Positions 18,994 to 28,659 are shown, counted from the first letter of the stretch. The stretch: 64,000 bases of DNA from an uncultured Gammaproteobacteria bacterium (GCA_937898685.1 CALEJT010000012.1:1-64000); one strand, 5' to 3'. Notes: a model not told the origin generated them from the letters alone. Program-made: numbers and translations.

Positions 18994-21648
18994 CTATTCC
19001 TTGACCAAGAGGGCGAGCGGTATCTGTCGCAACAATTGCGTCAAGGCCACTTCGCCACTGAAGCTCGCCTCGGGATCGAGACGGTTGCGCCAGGTGCCGG
19101 GTGGCAATACCAACTTGGTATCGCCCCATTCACCCCACCTGCCCTCGCCCTCTTCCGTGCGCGGCAGTGACGCCCAGAGTCGCGGCACGACAGTAATCAC
19201 TGCTTCACCGCGCAAGTAAGCGACGGCGTGCTCACGGCAACTGCCGCTGACCTCGAGCGGCGTGTAGGCAGCCCCCTCCGTGAAACATCCCGGCTTCTCC
19301 CGCCGCACGTGCAGCGCCTGACGGATCAGCCACAGCTTCGGCACGCCCTCATCCATGCGCGCCATCACGGCGCTCACCGGAGCGCGCTCGACTTCTTCGA
19401 GCAGTCGTGCGCGCAAGGCGAAGTCCACCGCACGGCGGTTGTCGGGGTCGCACAGACTCAGATCCCACAATTCGCAGCCCTGATAGATGTCGGGCACGCC
19501 GGGCGCGGTGAGTTTGATGAGCGTCTGCGCCAGACTGTTGATGCGCCCGGGCAGGATCACCTTCGCCACCATGCTCTTCACCGCATTGACGAACTCCTCA
19601 TCGGCGAGGGTGCGCGCGATGAAGTGCTGCAACTCTTCCTCGTAGGCGGCATTCACCTGCGTCCATTCGGTATGGACCTTGGCTTCGCGCACGGCCTTTT
19701 CCATGTACTGCCGTATGCGCTCGATCTCGATCGGCCAGGCGCCGACGAGCGTCTGGTAGTAGAGATATTCGGTGTCGGGATCGAGATTCTCTTGATGACG
19801 CAGATTGTGGTCGTGCCACGAACACACGGCATTGATCCACACCTGCGGCAACTCGCTCAGCACGGCGATGCGGGCGCGCACGTCTTCGCTGCGTTTGGTG
19901 TCGTGCGTCGAGGTGGCAAGCATCGAACGCGGCCAGGCGGTCATGGCCTGGCAACGCACATGGAAGTCGGCCACGGACACACACCAGCGACTCGGTTCGC
20001 TGCCCACTTCGTTGAGTGCGCTCAGCCGCAGATAGCGGTAGAGCAAGGTGTCTTCGAGGCCCTTGGCCATCACGGGACTCGTCAATTGCTGGAAGCGCAA
20101 CGCGAATTCCTGTTCCAACGGACCTTCGATTTCCATCAGCAGCAAGCGTTGCAGGAATTGCAGCAGTTCTTCATCCGCTGCCGGATCGTGTGCGCGGGCG
20201 CCGGCGATGGCCTCTTCGATCCGTTGCCGATCCACCGCCTCCGCCGGCCGTCCCGGCTGCACGTAGGTGCGATAGACCTTGAAGTGGCTGACGACGTTGA
20301 TCAGCGTCTGCGTCAACACCGGCTGCGCATGGTCGCGATGACGCCAGTGGCGTTCGCAGATCGCTCGCAGCAGCGAAGTCAGACGCGACATCTCGCTCCC
20401 GAGCAACCGCGACATCACCAATTGTTTGGCTTCGAGCAGGCGTTCCTCATAGCCCTGCGTGTTGCCGGTGAACTCCTCGTACCACTGCGTCAGTGGCGCC
20501 TCACCGGCCGGATCCATCAGAAGACCAAGCACGAGATTGGCGAATTCGTAACCCGTGGTGCCATCCACCGGCCATTGCTGCGGCAGGGTTTCGTCGTAGG
20601 CGAGTATCTTCTCCGCCACGATCCATGCCTTCGGCGCCGCCTTGCGCAGCGATTCGAAATATTGGGTCGGATTGCGCAGGCCATCGGGATGATCGATGCG
20701 CAGTGCCGTAGCCTCGCCGGCGCGAATCCATTGCAAGGGCAACGCATGCACCTGCTCGAATACTTCCGCCAGCTCCACGCGCAGCCCGGCGAGTTCGTTG
20801 ATGTTGAAGAAGCGCCGGTAGCCGAGATCGAAATCCGCCGCCTGCCAGTAGGCAAGTCGATAATGTTGCGCTTCGAGCAGTTCGCCGAGCTCCTGCAGAT
20901 CTTCATTGAGACGCGCTACTTCTGCATCGATGGCGGCCGTCACTTCCGGCTCCTCACGACACAGGCGACTGAGCATGGCTTCGAGCACTTCCTGATTGCG
21001 TTGCCGCCGACCCAACTCGGAATCGATCGAGATCGATGGGCGTGGCAGATCACGCAAACTTTCCGCGATGAACTGCAGCAAGGCGTGTTTTCCCTGCGCC
21101 GCGCGATGCAGCAAGGTGGCGCAACTGACGGGATCGATCGGAAAGCACAGCTCGCGATAACACAGCGTGAAGTGACCGTAGCTATGACTCAACTTGAATT
21201 CGCCCGCTTCCAACACCCGACCGAACTGATCGTGCAACACGGGCACGAGTACGCGATTGGGCCAAAGCGCATCGGAGGCATCCCAGTCGACGTCGAACCA
21301 GGAGGCATGACGACTGGCCTTGCCGTTCTTCAGTACGTCGGTCCACCAGGGATTTTCGTTGCCGACGATGGCCATGTGATTCGGCACGATGTCGACCATG
21401 CGGTGCATGCCATGGGCCTCAAGCTGACGACTCAGCTCATTGTGTGCGGCCTGCCCCCCGAGTTCGGGATTGACCAGCATGGGATTGGTGACGTCGTATC
21501 CGCTGGTACTCCCCACCCGCGCCTGCAGGGCCGGCGAAGTGTAGAGATGATCCACACCGAGCCGGGCGAGATAAGGCACGAGCGCAGCCGCGTCGTACAG
21601 GGTGAAGTCCCGCGTCAACTGAATGCGATAGGTGGCGACCGGCGACAT
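18994..21648 (-). CDS. treY: Malto-oligosyltrehalose synthase
   Basis: Converts the reducing-end alpha-1,4 bond of maltodextrins to alpha-1,1, giving maltooligosyl-trehalose. The 884-residue GH13 protein begins with the TreY signature TYRIQLTRDFTLYDAA and shows HRMVDIVPNHMAIVG, nucleophile region ALRIDHPDGLRNP, Glu in IVAEKIL and STHDTKRSEDVRAR. ATG at 21648 is chosen because GGAGG lies 7 bases upstream; an upstream in-frame codon would overlap the glgX stop. It sits 13 bp after glgX and 25 bp before treZ in one operon. Confidence 0.95.
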   Translation of the reverse strand: MSPVATYRIQLTRDFTLYDAAALVPYLARLGVDHLYTSPALQARVGSTSGYDVTNPMLVNPELGGQAAHNELSRQLEAHGMHRMVDIVPNHMAIVGNENPWWTDVLKNGKASRHASWFDVDWDASDALWPNRVLVPVLHDQFGRVLEAGEFKLSHSYGHFTLCYRELCFPIDPVSCATLLHRAAQGKHALLQFIAESLRDLPRPSISIDSELGRRQRNQEVLEAMLSRLCREEPEVTAAIDAEVARLNEDLQELGELLEAQHYRLAYWQAADFDLGYRRFFNINELAGLRVELAEVFEQVHALPLQWIRAGEATALRIDHPDGLRNPTQYFESLRKAAPKAWIVAEKILAYDETLPQQWPVDGTTGYEFANLVLGLLMDPAGEAPLTQWYEEFTGNTQGYEERLLEAKQLVMSRLLGSEMSRLTSLLRAICERHWRHRDHAQPVLTQTLINVVSHFKVYRTYVQPGRPAEAVDRQRIEEAIAGARAHDPAADEELLQFLQRLLLMEIEGPLEQEFALRFQQLTSPVMAKGLEDTLLYRYLRLSALNEVGSEPSRWCVSVADFHVRCQAMTAWPRSMLATSTHDTKRSEDVRARIAVLSELPQVWINAVCSWHDHNLRHQENLDPDTEYLYYQTLVGAWPIEIERIRQYMEKAVREAKVHTEWTQVNAAYEEELQHFIARTLADEEFVNAVKSMVAKVILPGRINSLAQTLIKLTAPGVPDIYQGCELWDLSLCDPDNRRAVDFALRARLLEEVERAPVSAVMARMDEGVPKLWLIRQALHVRREKPGCFTEGAAYTPLEVSGSCREHAVAYLRGEAVITVVPRLWASLPRTEEGEGRWGEWGDTKLVLPPGTWRNRLDPEASFSGEVALTQLLRQIPLALLVKE

Positions 21649-21661
21649 CCTTGTGCCTCCG

Positions 21662-23767
21662 TCAATCACCTTGATGGGGATGGCGCAGCAACCAGCAGGA
21701 CCTGCCCTTCACCTTGATTCTGCTTCCTACCTTGAACGCCTTTGCCTTGTCACACCAACCGGTGTCCGTATCGAACACCTTGTGCCAGCGCTTGACGTCG
21801 TCAGGCCCGGGCAAGGTCACTTCCACATCTTCGAAGTGGGCATTCATGATCAGATAGAAGCTGTCGTCGTAGCGTGGATCCTTGAAGGGGCTTTCGTGCA
21901 ACGGTGTATGACCGTTGAGATAGATGATGAGGAGCGTCTCCTTGTCCGATTCCCAATGCTCCTGCTCCATGCGCTCGCCATTCGGCAGAAACCAGATGAT
22001 TTCTTCCTGGCGGCGCTCCGGCGGCAATTCATGGAACCAGCGCCGGCGATGGAACACGAGATGGTCCTTGCGCAGCGCGATGAGACGCCGTGTGAATTCC
22101 AGCAGTTCCGTGTCCTGCTTGGCCCAATCCAACCAGGAGGTTTCGTTGTCCTGACAGTAGGCGTTGTTGTTGCCGTTCTGCGTGCGGCTACATTCGTCGC
22201 CGTAGAGCAGCATCGGCACGCCCTGCGACAGCATCAGGATGGTGAGGAAGTTGCGCTTCTGGCGGCGGCGTATCGCGTTGATTTCCGGATCGTCGGTTTC
22301 TCCTTCGACCCCGTAGTGACAGGAGTTGTTGTCCTTGTCGCCGTCGTTGTTGTCTTCACCGTTGGCTTCGTTGTGCCGTTCCTCGTAGGTGACGAGGTCA
22401 TGCAGCGTGTAACCATCATGTGCGGTGATGAAGTTGATGCTGGCCGACGGCCGCCGCGTGCTGTGCGCGTAGAGATCGGAACTGCCGGTGAAGCGCGAAG
22501 CCATCTCTCCGACCGCCTGCGCTTCGCCGCGCCAGAACTTGCGCACGCTGTCGCGATAACGACCGTTCCACTCGCTCCAGATGGCGGGAAAATTGCCGAC
22601 CTGATAGCCGCCCGCCCCCAGATCCCAGGGCTCGGCGATCAGATAGACCTGGCTGATCACGGGGTCCTGCTGGATCAGATCGAAGAAAGCTGAGAGCTTG
22701 TCGACCTCCTGCAGTTCGCGTGCAAGCGCGGAGGCCAGATCGAAGCGGAAGCCATCGACGTGCATCTCCAGCACCCAATAGCGCAGCGAATCCATCAACA
22801 GCTGCAGCGTGTGTGGCGTGCGCATGTTGAGACTGTTGCCGCAACCCGTGAAATCCGTGTAGTAGCGCGCGTCCTCTTCCAGTTTGTAGTACAGCGCGTT
22901 GTCGATCCCCTTGAACGAGAGCATCGGTCCCATGTGATTGCCTTCGGCCGTGTGGTTGTAGACCACATCGATGATCACGGCGATGCCTTCCTTGTGCAGT
23001 GCCTTCACCATGCCCTTGAATTCGGCGGCGATCTCGGCTGGATCGTCGGAGTAGGCATATTCGTCGTGCGGCGCAAAGAAGCCGATGGTGTTGTAGCCCC
23101 AGTAGTTGCGCAGGCCGCGCTCGATGAGGTGCATGTCGTGCACGAACTGATGCACGGGCATCAGTTCCACCGCAGTGACACCGAGCTTCTTGAGGTAGTC
23201 GATGCTGACCTGATTGGCGAGCCCGGCATAGGTGCCGCGCAGATGTTCGGGCAAGGCGGTCTGCAATTGGCTGAAGCCCTTCACGTGCATCTCGTAGATG
23301 ATCGTTTCGTGCCAACGCCACAGTGGGCGCTGATCGTTTTCCCAATCGAAACTCGGATCGTGCACCACGCACTTCGGCATGAAGGGCGCACTGTCGCTGG
23401 TGCTCATCACGTCGGGACCGCCATCGAAATCGTAGGGAAAGACTTCGGGTCCCCACTGCACGCGGCCGAGGATCGCCTTCGCGTAGGGATCGAGCAGCAA
23501 TTTGTTGGGATTGCAGCGATGGCCCTCTTCCGGCTTCCAGGGCCCGTGCACGCGGTAGCCGTAGAGTTGGCCAGGCTTCACATCCGGCAGGAAACCGTGC
23601 CAGCAGTAGCCGGTGACTTCGCACAGATCGACACGGGTTTCATTGCCGTCGTGATCGAACAGGCAGAGCTCGACACGCTCGGCGATTTCCGAGAACAACG
23701 AGAAGTTGGTGCCATTGCCGCGAAAGTCTGCGCCTAGGGGATAAGGTACGCCCGGCAGTATCTTCAT
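21662..23767 (-). CDS. glgX: Glycogen debranching enzyme (TreX/GlgX)
   Basis: Cleaves alpha-1,6 branches of glycogen, supplying linear maltodextrin to TreY. From ATG 23767 it encodes 701 residues: CBM48 domain at the N terminus (GVPYPLGADFRGNGTNFSLF region), then a GH13 barrel with AVIIDVVYNHTAEGNH, GFRFDLASAL (nucleophile Asp), YLIAEPWDLG (acid/base Glu) and FITAHDGYTLHDLV. An open extension of 69 codons upstream is rejected: it is not protein-like and AGGA precedes the inner ATG. First gene of glgX-treY-treZ-GH15. No glycogen synthesis genes are in the window. Confidence 0.94.
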   Translation of the reverse strand: MKILPGVPYPLGADFRGNGTNFSLFSEIAERVELCLFDHDGNETRVDLCEVTGYCWHGFLPDVKPGQLYGYRVHGPWKPEEGHRCNPNKLLLDPYAKAILGRVQWGPEVFPYDFDGGPDVMSTSDSAPFMPKCVVHDPSFDWENDQRPLWRWHETIIYEMHVKGFSQLQTALPEHLRGTYAGLANQVSIDYLKKLGVTAVELMPVHQFVHDMHLIERGLRNYWGYNTIGFFAPHDEYAYSDDPAEIAAEFKGMVKALHKEGIAVIIDVVYNHTAEGNHMGPMLSFKGIDNALYYKLEEDARYYTDFTGCGNSLNMRTPHTLQLLMDSLRYWVLEMHVDGFRFDLASALARELQEVDKLSAFFDLIQQDPVISQVYLIAEPWDLGAGGYQVGNFPAIWSEWNGRYRDSVRKFWRGEAQAVGEMASRFTGSSDLYAHSTRRPSASINFITAHDGYTLHDLVTYEERHNEANGEDNNDGDKDNNSCHYGVEGETDDPEINAIRRRQKRNFLTILMLSQGVPMLLYGDECSRTQNGNNNAYCQDNETSWLDWAKQDTELLEFTRRLIALRKDHLVFHRRRWFHELPPERRQEEIIWFLPNGERMEQEHWESDKETLLIIYLNGHTPLHESPFKDPRYDDSFYLIMNAHFEDVEVTLPGPDDVKRWHKVFDTDTGWCDKAKAFKVGSRIKVKGRSCWLLRHPHQGD

Positions 23768-24000
23768 GCTTGTGCATCCTGTTTTACGGCTAGAGGCAGG
23801 CTCGGCACTGTTGCCTGGACGGGGACTGCAATCTGTCCCTGAGTGCGAGCCCGGTCGCCTCTGTACACGCAAGAGCGATGCCAGGATGCCGTGATACGGA
23901 TGTGCTAGGAATTTCAGTTGCTTAGGGGCCCGCGAGAGTTGCAGGCAGCGCCTCACCTTGTAACTTTGCCCCAATCGAACCGGTAAGTTTTACGCAGTTC

Positions 24001-24753
24001 TCAGGTCTTGCGGCGCGGCTGACGCTCGAGCAGATCGCGTAGATAGAGGCCGTTGTGGACCGCGTTCGCTTCGAAGTCATTGTTGAAATAGATGAAGACT
24101 TCCTTCGCCTTCAGCTTGCGGATGCGACGTGCCCAGTGCTGCAGCTCCCGCCTGCTGTAGTCGTAGCGATACCACGCTGAGGCACCATGAAAACGGATGT
24201 AGGCGAAATCCGTGGTTTCGACCAGTTCCTCGGATAAACCGCTCGGTGCCGAAATGCCGCAGAAGGCCACCCCATGCTCGTGCAGGATGGCACGCACCTC
24301 GGGTTCCTCCCACCAGGAGTTGTGCCGAAACTCGATCACGTTGCGATGGCGCGGCTCGAGCACCGCACAGAAAGCACGCAAGCGTTCCAGATCCACGGGC
24401 ATGTTGCGTGGCAACTGCCACAGCACGCAGGCCAGCTTCTCTTCCAACTCGTCGGCCATCGCATGGAAGCGAGCCACGTGCTCCTGCGGCTCGAGCAATT
24501 TCTTCAGATGGGTGACGTACCGGCTACCCTTCAGAACGAACTTGAACGCGGCCGGCGTCTTGTCGTACCAGCCGCGTACCAGCTCGGTGGTGGGCATGCG
24601 GTAGAAGGAATTGTTGATCTCTACCGAGTCGAAGAGCGTGGCGTAGTGTTGCAACCACTGTCGTTGTGGCAGCTCCGGCGGATAGACCAGTCCTTTCCAA
24701 TCCGCGTAGGAAAAGCCGGAGCAGCCCAGGTGGTAGCGCGTCGACACGGGCAC
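24001..24753 (-). CDS. DUF72 family protein
   Basis: A 250-residue TIM-barrel protein of the DUF72 family (YecE-like), recognised by GCSGFSYADWKG, the WLQHYATLFDSVEINNSFYR stretch, VIEFRHNSWW and FAYIRFHG. The biochemical function of the family is unknown. No signal peptide. No ATG is available near the conserved N terminus; GTG at 24753 is used with GTG at 24747 as an alternative, and neither has a strong Shine-Dalgarno. It lies downstream of rnk, 126 bp away on the same strand. Confidence 0.85.
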   Translation of the reverse strand: MPVSTRYHLGCSGFSYADWKGLVYPPELPQRQWLQHYATLFDSVEINNSFYRMPTTELVRGWYDKTPAAFKFVLKGSRYVTHLKKLLEPQEHVARFHAMADELEEKLACVLWQLPRNMPVDLERLRAFCAVLEPRHRNVIEFRHNSWWEEPEVRAILHEHGVAFCGISAPSGLSEELVETTDFAYIRFHGASAWYRYDYSRRELQHWARRIRKLKAKEVFIYFNNDFEANAVHNGLYLRDLLERQPRRKT

Positions 24754-24879
24754 CTCGCACGCACATCGTGGAGGTCGACGTATAACAAGCCGCGCGCGCT
24801 ACGGCCAGAACAAGCGTCGAGCACCGCACGGTTTCGCGAGCTGCTTCGAATGTGCTCGCGCCGGCGTGCCATCTGTTTC

Positions 24880-25251
24880 TTACTCGACTTCGATCAAACG
24901 CAGGCGCAGCGTCTTGCCGTCGCTGGGCCAGGAGATGTGGTCACCCACCTTGAGGCCGAGCAAGGCGGCACCGGCGGGGACCAGTACGGACACGGTTTCG
25001 CCGGGACGATGATCGCGCGGCAGCACGAGCTGCACCTGATGCGTGGTGCCGGCGTCCTCGTTGACGAATTTGATGCGACTGTTGAGTGTCACCACGTCCT
25101 TCGGCATGGCCTCGTCATCGAGCACCGTGGCGCGGTCCAGCTCGCGATAGAGCTGGCTGATGACCTCCGAATCGCTGTCGAGCGAATCGAGCAGGTCGTA
25201 CAGGCGATCGTAGTCGCTACGGGAAACGGTAATGGGCGGTAGAGCTGTCAT
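24880..25251 (-). CDS. rnk: Regulator of nucleoside diphosphate kinase
   Basis: A 123-residue Rnk: short N-terminal helical region (SRSDYDRLYDLLDSLDS) followed by a GreA/GreB C-terminal FKBP-like domain (VTLNSRIKFVNED...TVSVLVPAGAALLGLKVGD). Family members bind RNA polymerase near the secondary channel and influence NDK levels and rRNA transcription. The reading frame extends 50 codons further upstream, but ATG 25251 has AAGGAG at a good distance and matches the family start. It diverges from mutS across a 348-bp gap. Confidence 0.9.
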   Translation of the reverse strand: MTALPPITVSRSDYDRLYDLLDSLDSDSEVISQLYRELDRATVLDDEAMPKDVVTLNSRIKFVNEDAGTTHQVQLVLPRDHRPGETVSVLVPAGAALLGLKVGDHISWPSDGKTLRLRLIEVE

Positions 25252-25599
25252 GAAGTTCGTTCTCCTTGTCGATCGGTGAAGCACGCTGTCTGTGCAAGCC
25301 GGCGTGCAGGATGGGATGAAGCAGGGTTCGCTACGCCGAACCCCGGTAAAAGCTAAGTGGAGTTCGGCGTCAGGAGAGGAAGACGAAACGCGCGGACGCA
25401 AGGGAGCCCGCCGCCATGAGGACGGCGCGCTGCGAGCGTTTGGAGGTGTTCGTGACGAGCATGGGCATCAACATAGCACAGGAATCGAGATTTCGCAGGC
25501 CCACCCGGCCCAGTCTGCGGAGCGCTCAGGGTCGAAGGCCACGCTGTGGTACCATCCGGGCCTTTTCCAATACCTCATCAGTAGCGAGTCAGTACGTCC
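25252..25599. other. Intergenic region between rnk and mutS
   Basis: Divergent promoter region of 348 bp. It holds the rnk Shine-Dalgarno and a small inverted repeat, GGGTTCG and CGAACCC, at 25324-25343. A weak extended -10 (TGTGGTACCAT) lies about 50 bases upstream of mutS, without a clear -35. I see no gene or RNA structure here. Confidence 0.5.
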
Positions 25600-28173
25600 T
25601 TGAGTTCCGATTTTTCCCAGCACACGCCCATGATGCAGCAGTTCCTCGCCGTCAAGGCGAACTACCCGGACGTGCTGCTCTTCTACCGCATGGGCGACTT
25701 CTACGAGTTGTTCTTCAGCGATGCCATCAAGGCCTCCGAGCTGCTCGGCATCACCCTGACTGCGCGCGGCAAATCCGCCGGTTCGCCGATTCCGATGTGC
25801 GGCATCCCCTACCACGCCGCCGACCGCTATCTCGCGAAACTGGTGGAACTGGGCGAATCCGTGGCGATCTGCGAACAGATCGGCGATCCCGCCACCAGCA
25901 AGGGGCCAGTGGAACGCAAGGTGGTGCGGTTGATCACCCCCGGCACCCTCAGCGACGAAGCCTTGCTCAAGGAATATCAGGATCAGTTGCTGGTGTCGGT
26001 CTGGCCGAGCGGTCAACGTTTCGGCGTGGCCGTGCTCGACGTCAGCAGTGGCCGCTTCAGCGTGCTGGAAACCGAGGGTGAAAGCGGGCTGATGGCGGAG
26101 CTCTCGCGCCTCAATCCCGCCGAACTGCTCGTGCCCGACACCATGGACCTGCCCGAGGCGCTCGCCAAGCGCCGCGGTCTGCGCAAGCGCCCGGCCTGGG
26201 AATACGACCTCGACACCGCGCTGCGCCTGCTCACGCGCCAGTTCAAGACGGAGAGCCTCGACGGTTTCGGCTGTGCCCATCTCACCTACGCCATCCAAGC
26301 GGCTGGATGTCTCCTCGCCTACGCGCGCGAGACGCAGATGTCGGAGCTGCCGCACTGCCAGAGCCTGCGTGTCGAACATGCCGGTGAAGCGCTGATCCTC
26401 GATGCCATCAGTCGCCGCAATCTCGAGATCGACGTGAACCTCGCCGGCACCGGCGCCAATACCTTGGCCAGCGTGCTCGACCGCTGCACCACGCCGATGG
26501 GCAGTCGTCTGTTGCGCCGCTGGCTGCATCGCCCGATTCGCGACGTCGCTCAGCTGCGCGCCCGCCAGCAGAGCGTACAGATCATTCTGGACACCTATGC
26601 CGACGAGTCGCTGCAGCCGATCCTGAAACAGATCGGTGACATCGAACGCATCCTCTCGCGCGTCGGCTTGCGTTCGGCACGTCCGCGTGACCTCGCGCGC
26701 CTGCGTGATGCCTTCAATGCCCTCCCCGACTTGCAGCAGATACTGGCGACCCTGCAGAGCGACCATCTGCAGCGCCTCGCCTCACGCATCCGCACCTGGC
26801 CGCATCTGGCGGATCTGTTGCAGCGCGCCATCATCGACAATCCGCCCGTCGTGTTGCGCGACGGTGGCGTGATCGCACCCGGCTACGACGCCGAACTCGA
26901 CGAACTGCGCAATCTCGAAAGCAATGCCGGCGACTACCTCACGCAGCTCGAACTGCGCGAACGCGAGCGTACGGGACTGTCCACACTGAAGGTCGGCTAC
27001 AACCGCGTGCATGGCTACTACATCGAACTCAGTCGCGTGCAGTCGGAAGAAGTGCCGGCCGACTACATCCGTCGTCAGACCTTGAAAAATGCCGAGCGCT
27101 ACATCACACCGGAACTGAAGGAATTCGAGGACAAGGTGCTGAGCGCCAACAGCAAGGCGCTGGCGCGCGAGAAACAGCTCTACGAGGAATTGCTCGAAAC
27201 CTTGGCCGCCGACCTGATCCCACTGCAGGAAAGCGCCTGGAGTCTCGCGGAACTGGACGTGCTCACCAATTTCGCCGAACGCGCACGCGTGCTGAATCTG
27301 CGCTGTCCGACGCTGGTGGACGAAATCGGTATTCATATCACCGGTGGTCGTCATCCGGTGGTGGAACAGGTCAGCGGCGGCAACTTCGTCGCCAACGATC
27401 TGCATCTCGATTCCGAGACCTCCATGTTGATCATCACCGGCCCCAACATGGGTGGTAAGTCGACCTACATGCGGCAGACAGCACTGATCGTCCTCCTCGC
27501 CTACACCGGCTGCTTCGTACCGGCGGAAGCAGCCACGATCGGGCCGATCGATCGCATCTTCACGCGCATCGGCTCCTCCGACGATCTCGCCGGTGGCCGT
27601 TCGACCTTCATGGTCGAAATGACGGAAACGGCGAACATCCTCCACAACGCCACGCGCGAGTCGCTGGTATTGATGGACGAGATCGGGCGTGGCACCAGCA
27701 CCTTCGATGGTCTCGCCCTCGCCTGGGCCAGTGCCGTCACCATCGCCACCGAGATTCGTGCGCTCACGCTCTTCGCTACCCACTACTTCGAACTCACGGC
27801 CTTGCCCGATGACTATCCCGGTGTGGCCAACGTGCATCTCGATGCCGCCGAACATGGTGATGGCATCGTCTTTCTGCACAACGTCAAGCCGGGGCCCGCC
27901 AACCAGAGCTACGGCATCCAGGTGGCGCAGCTCGCCGGCATGCCGCGTCAGGTGATCGCACAGGCGCGTCGCAAGTTGCAGCAGTTGGAAAAGGACGAAG
28001 GCTTCAAGAGCGGGCTCAACGCCAAGCAGCCACAGCTGCAACAGGACCTCTTCGCCTCGCTGCCGAGCCATCCGGCGCTCGACATCCTCGAGGACACCGA
28101 TCCCGATCAGCTCACGCCACGACAGGCGCAGGAGTTGCTCTATCGTTTGAAGGATTTGTGTTCCAAAACCTAG
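25600..28173 (+). CDS. mutS: DNA mismatch repair protein MutS
   Basis: Recognises mismatches and small loops and recruits MutL. The 857-residue protein has the mismatch-binding motif GDFYELFFSDA (about 32-42), connector and lever domains, clamp, ATPase with Walker A GPNMGGKST (about 614), Walker B VLMDEIGRGTSTFDG and the C-terminal dimer/tetramer tail ending LLYRLKDLC. Start is TTG at 25600, chosen because the family normally has about ten residues before HTPMMQQ; ATG at 25630 is the alternative and neither shows a good ribosome site. A non-ATG start would lower expression (inference). Confidence 0.97.
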   Translation: MSSDFSQHTPMMQQFLAVKANYPDVLLFYRMGDFYELFFSDAIKASELLGITLTARGKSAGSPIPMCGIPYHAADRYLAKLVELGESVAICEQIGDPATSKGPVERKVVRLITPGTLSDEALLKEYQDQLLVSVWPSGQRFGVAVLDVSSGRFSVLETEGESGLMAELSRLNPAELLVPDTMDLPEALAKRRGLRKRPAWEYDLDTALRLLTRQFKTESLDGFGCAHLTYAIQAAGCLLAYARETQMSELPHCQSLRVEHAGEALILDAISRRNLEIDVNLAGTGANTLASVLDRCTTPMGSRLLRRWLHRPIRDVAQLRARQQSVQIILDTYADESLQPILKQIGDIERILSRVGLRSARPRDLARLRDAFNALPDLQQILATLQSDHLQRLASRIRTWPHLADLLQRAIIDNPPVVLRDGGVIAPGYDAELDELRNLESNAGDYLTQLELRERERTGLSTLKVGYNRVHGYYIELSRVQSEEVPADYIRRQTLKNAERYITPELKEFEDKVLSANSKALAREKQLYEELLETLAADLIPLQESAWSLAELDVLTNFAERARVLNLRCPTLVDEIGIHITGGRHPVVEQVSGGNFVANDLHLDSETSMLIITGPNMGGKSTYMRQTALIVLLAYTGCFVPAEAATIGPIDRIFTRIGSSDDLAGGRSTFMVEMTETANILHNATRESLVLMDEIGRGTSTFDGLALAWASAVTIATEIRALTLFATHYFELTALPDDYPGVANVHLDAAEHGDGIVFLHNVKPGPANQSYGIQVAQLAGMPRQVIAQARRKLQQLEKDEGFKSGLNAKQPQLQQDLFASLPSHPALDILEDTDPDQLTPRQAQELLYRLKDLCSKT

Positions 28174-28455
28174 GGCCGCGTGTGAGCGGATGGAATACGG
28201 ATAACGACCAGGAACACTCTCGCGCTGGTTCTCTTCGACACCCAGCGTAAAGAACTGCGTGGCCTTGTCATTGCCATGTACGAGGCCACGCCTGGCGCAA
28301 GCCATCTCGCGCAACTCAGTGCCGCGTTGCTGATCGATCCAGCATCTCTCCGTCTCGACGGACTGGCGCGCCGCCTTCCCCTTTCGTGCCTACCCGATCC
28401 CTGTTCCGCAAGGCCGGCGGTTCTCGAGCGCCTGGAATTTCGACTGCAGAAAAAA
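28174..28455. other. Intergenic region downstream of mutS
   Basis: No convincing gene. It contains an 8-bp inverted repeat, CGTGGCCT and AGGCCACG (28258-28290), possibly a Rho-dependent or weak mutS terminator because no T-run follows. The last bases (A7 tract at 28450-28456) lead into the operator of the small RNA unit. Confidence 0.4.
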
Positions 28456-28456
28456 A

Positions 28457-28490
28457 TGTGACTATGGGCACTTTGGACTATAGTGAGGTC
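28457..28490 (+). promoter_or_regulatory. Promoter with paired C-box-like operator for the small RNA
   Basis: Two related boxes, GACTATGGGCAC (28460-28471) and GGACTATAGTGA (28475-28486), lie over a promoter: -10 TATAGT at 28479-28484 (5 of 6) and a weak -35 TGTGAC at 28457-28462. This arrangement, with paired GACT-type boxes over the promoter, resembles operators of C proteins from restriction-modification systems. A 13-bp element, GACTATGGGCACT, recurs exactly at 28678-28690 before the XRE gene. Predicted transcription start is about 28491. Confidence 0.6.
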
Positions 28491-28637
28491 GATTCGGCTG
28501 GTCCGTGCTCAACTGAAACCAGTTCCACGGCCTACCGGTAACGGCTTGCAGTAACTTCTCGGAGCACTCGGAGCTCGGCTCGTCGGCTTCGCTACTTCCG
28601 AACCAGCCCTGGTGTAATCACCAGGGCTTTTTTTCTT
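28491..28637 (+). ncRNA. Probable structured small RNA upstream of the XRE regulator
   Basis: About 147 nt between a promoter-like site and a very strong intrinsic terminator, with no start codon and ribosome site that gives a plausible protein. Predicted folds seen by eye: a long hairpin 28503-28530 (CCGTG...CACGG outside, AACTG-AAAC-CAGTT inside), a repeated CTCGGAGC element, a stem CGGAGC/GCTTCG at 28570-28591, and a possible closing helix GGCTGGT (28496-28502) with ACCAGCC (28602-28608), which would compete with the terminator. The operator at its promoter shares a 13-bp element with that of the adjacent XRE gene, implying co-regulation. Target and family are unknown to me from the sequence. 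Confidence 0.6.
28605..28637 (+). terminator. Intrinsic terminator of the small RNA
   Basis: A perfect 10-bp stem, AGCCCTGGTG and CACCAGGGCT, with a TAAT loop is followed directly by seven further T residues. It is the most canonical intrinsic terminator in the window, and it ends a transcript that has no protein-coding gene. Confidence 0.9.
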
Positions 28638-28659
28638 TGCGTCCAGGCATCACCATCTC

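Noticed and set aside
19228..21717. 829-codon open frame opposite treY
   Set aside because: Antisense shadow of a GC-rich gene; treY has all catalytic motifs and ribosome site.
23768..23974. 69-residue N-terminal extension of GlgX
   Set aside because: Sequence is unlike the family and a ribosome site precedes the inner ATG at 23767.
28276..28461. Possible 61-residue gene between mutS and the small RNA
   Set aside because: Composition is not protein-like, no ribosome site, and it ends in the operator.
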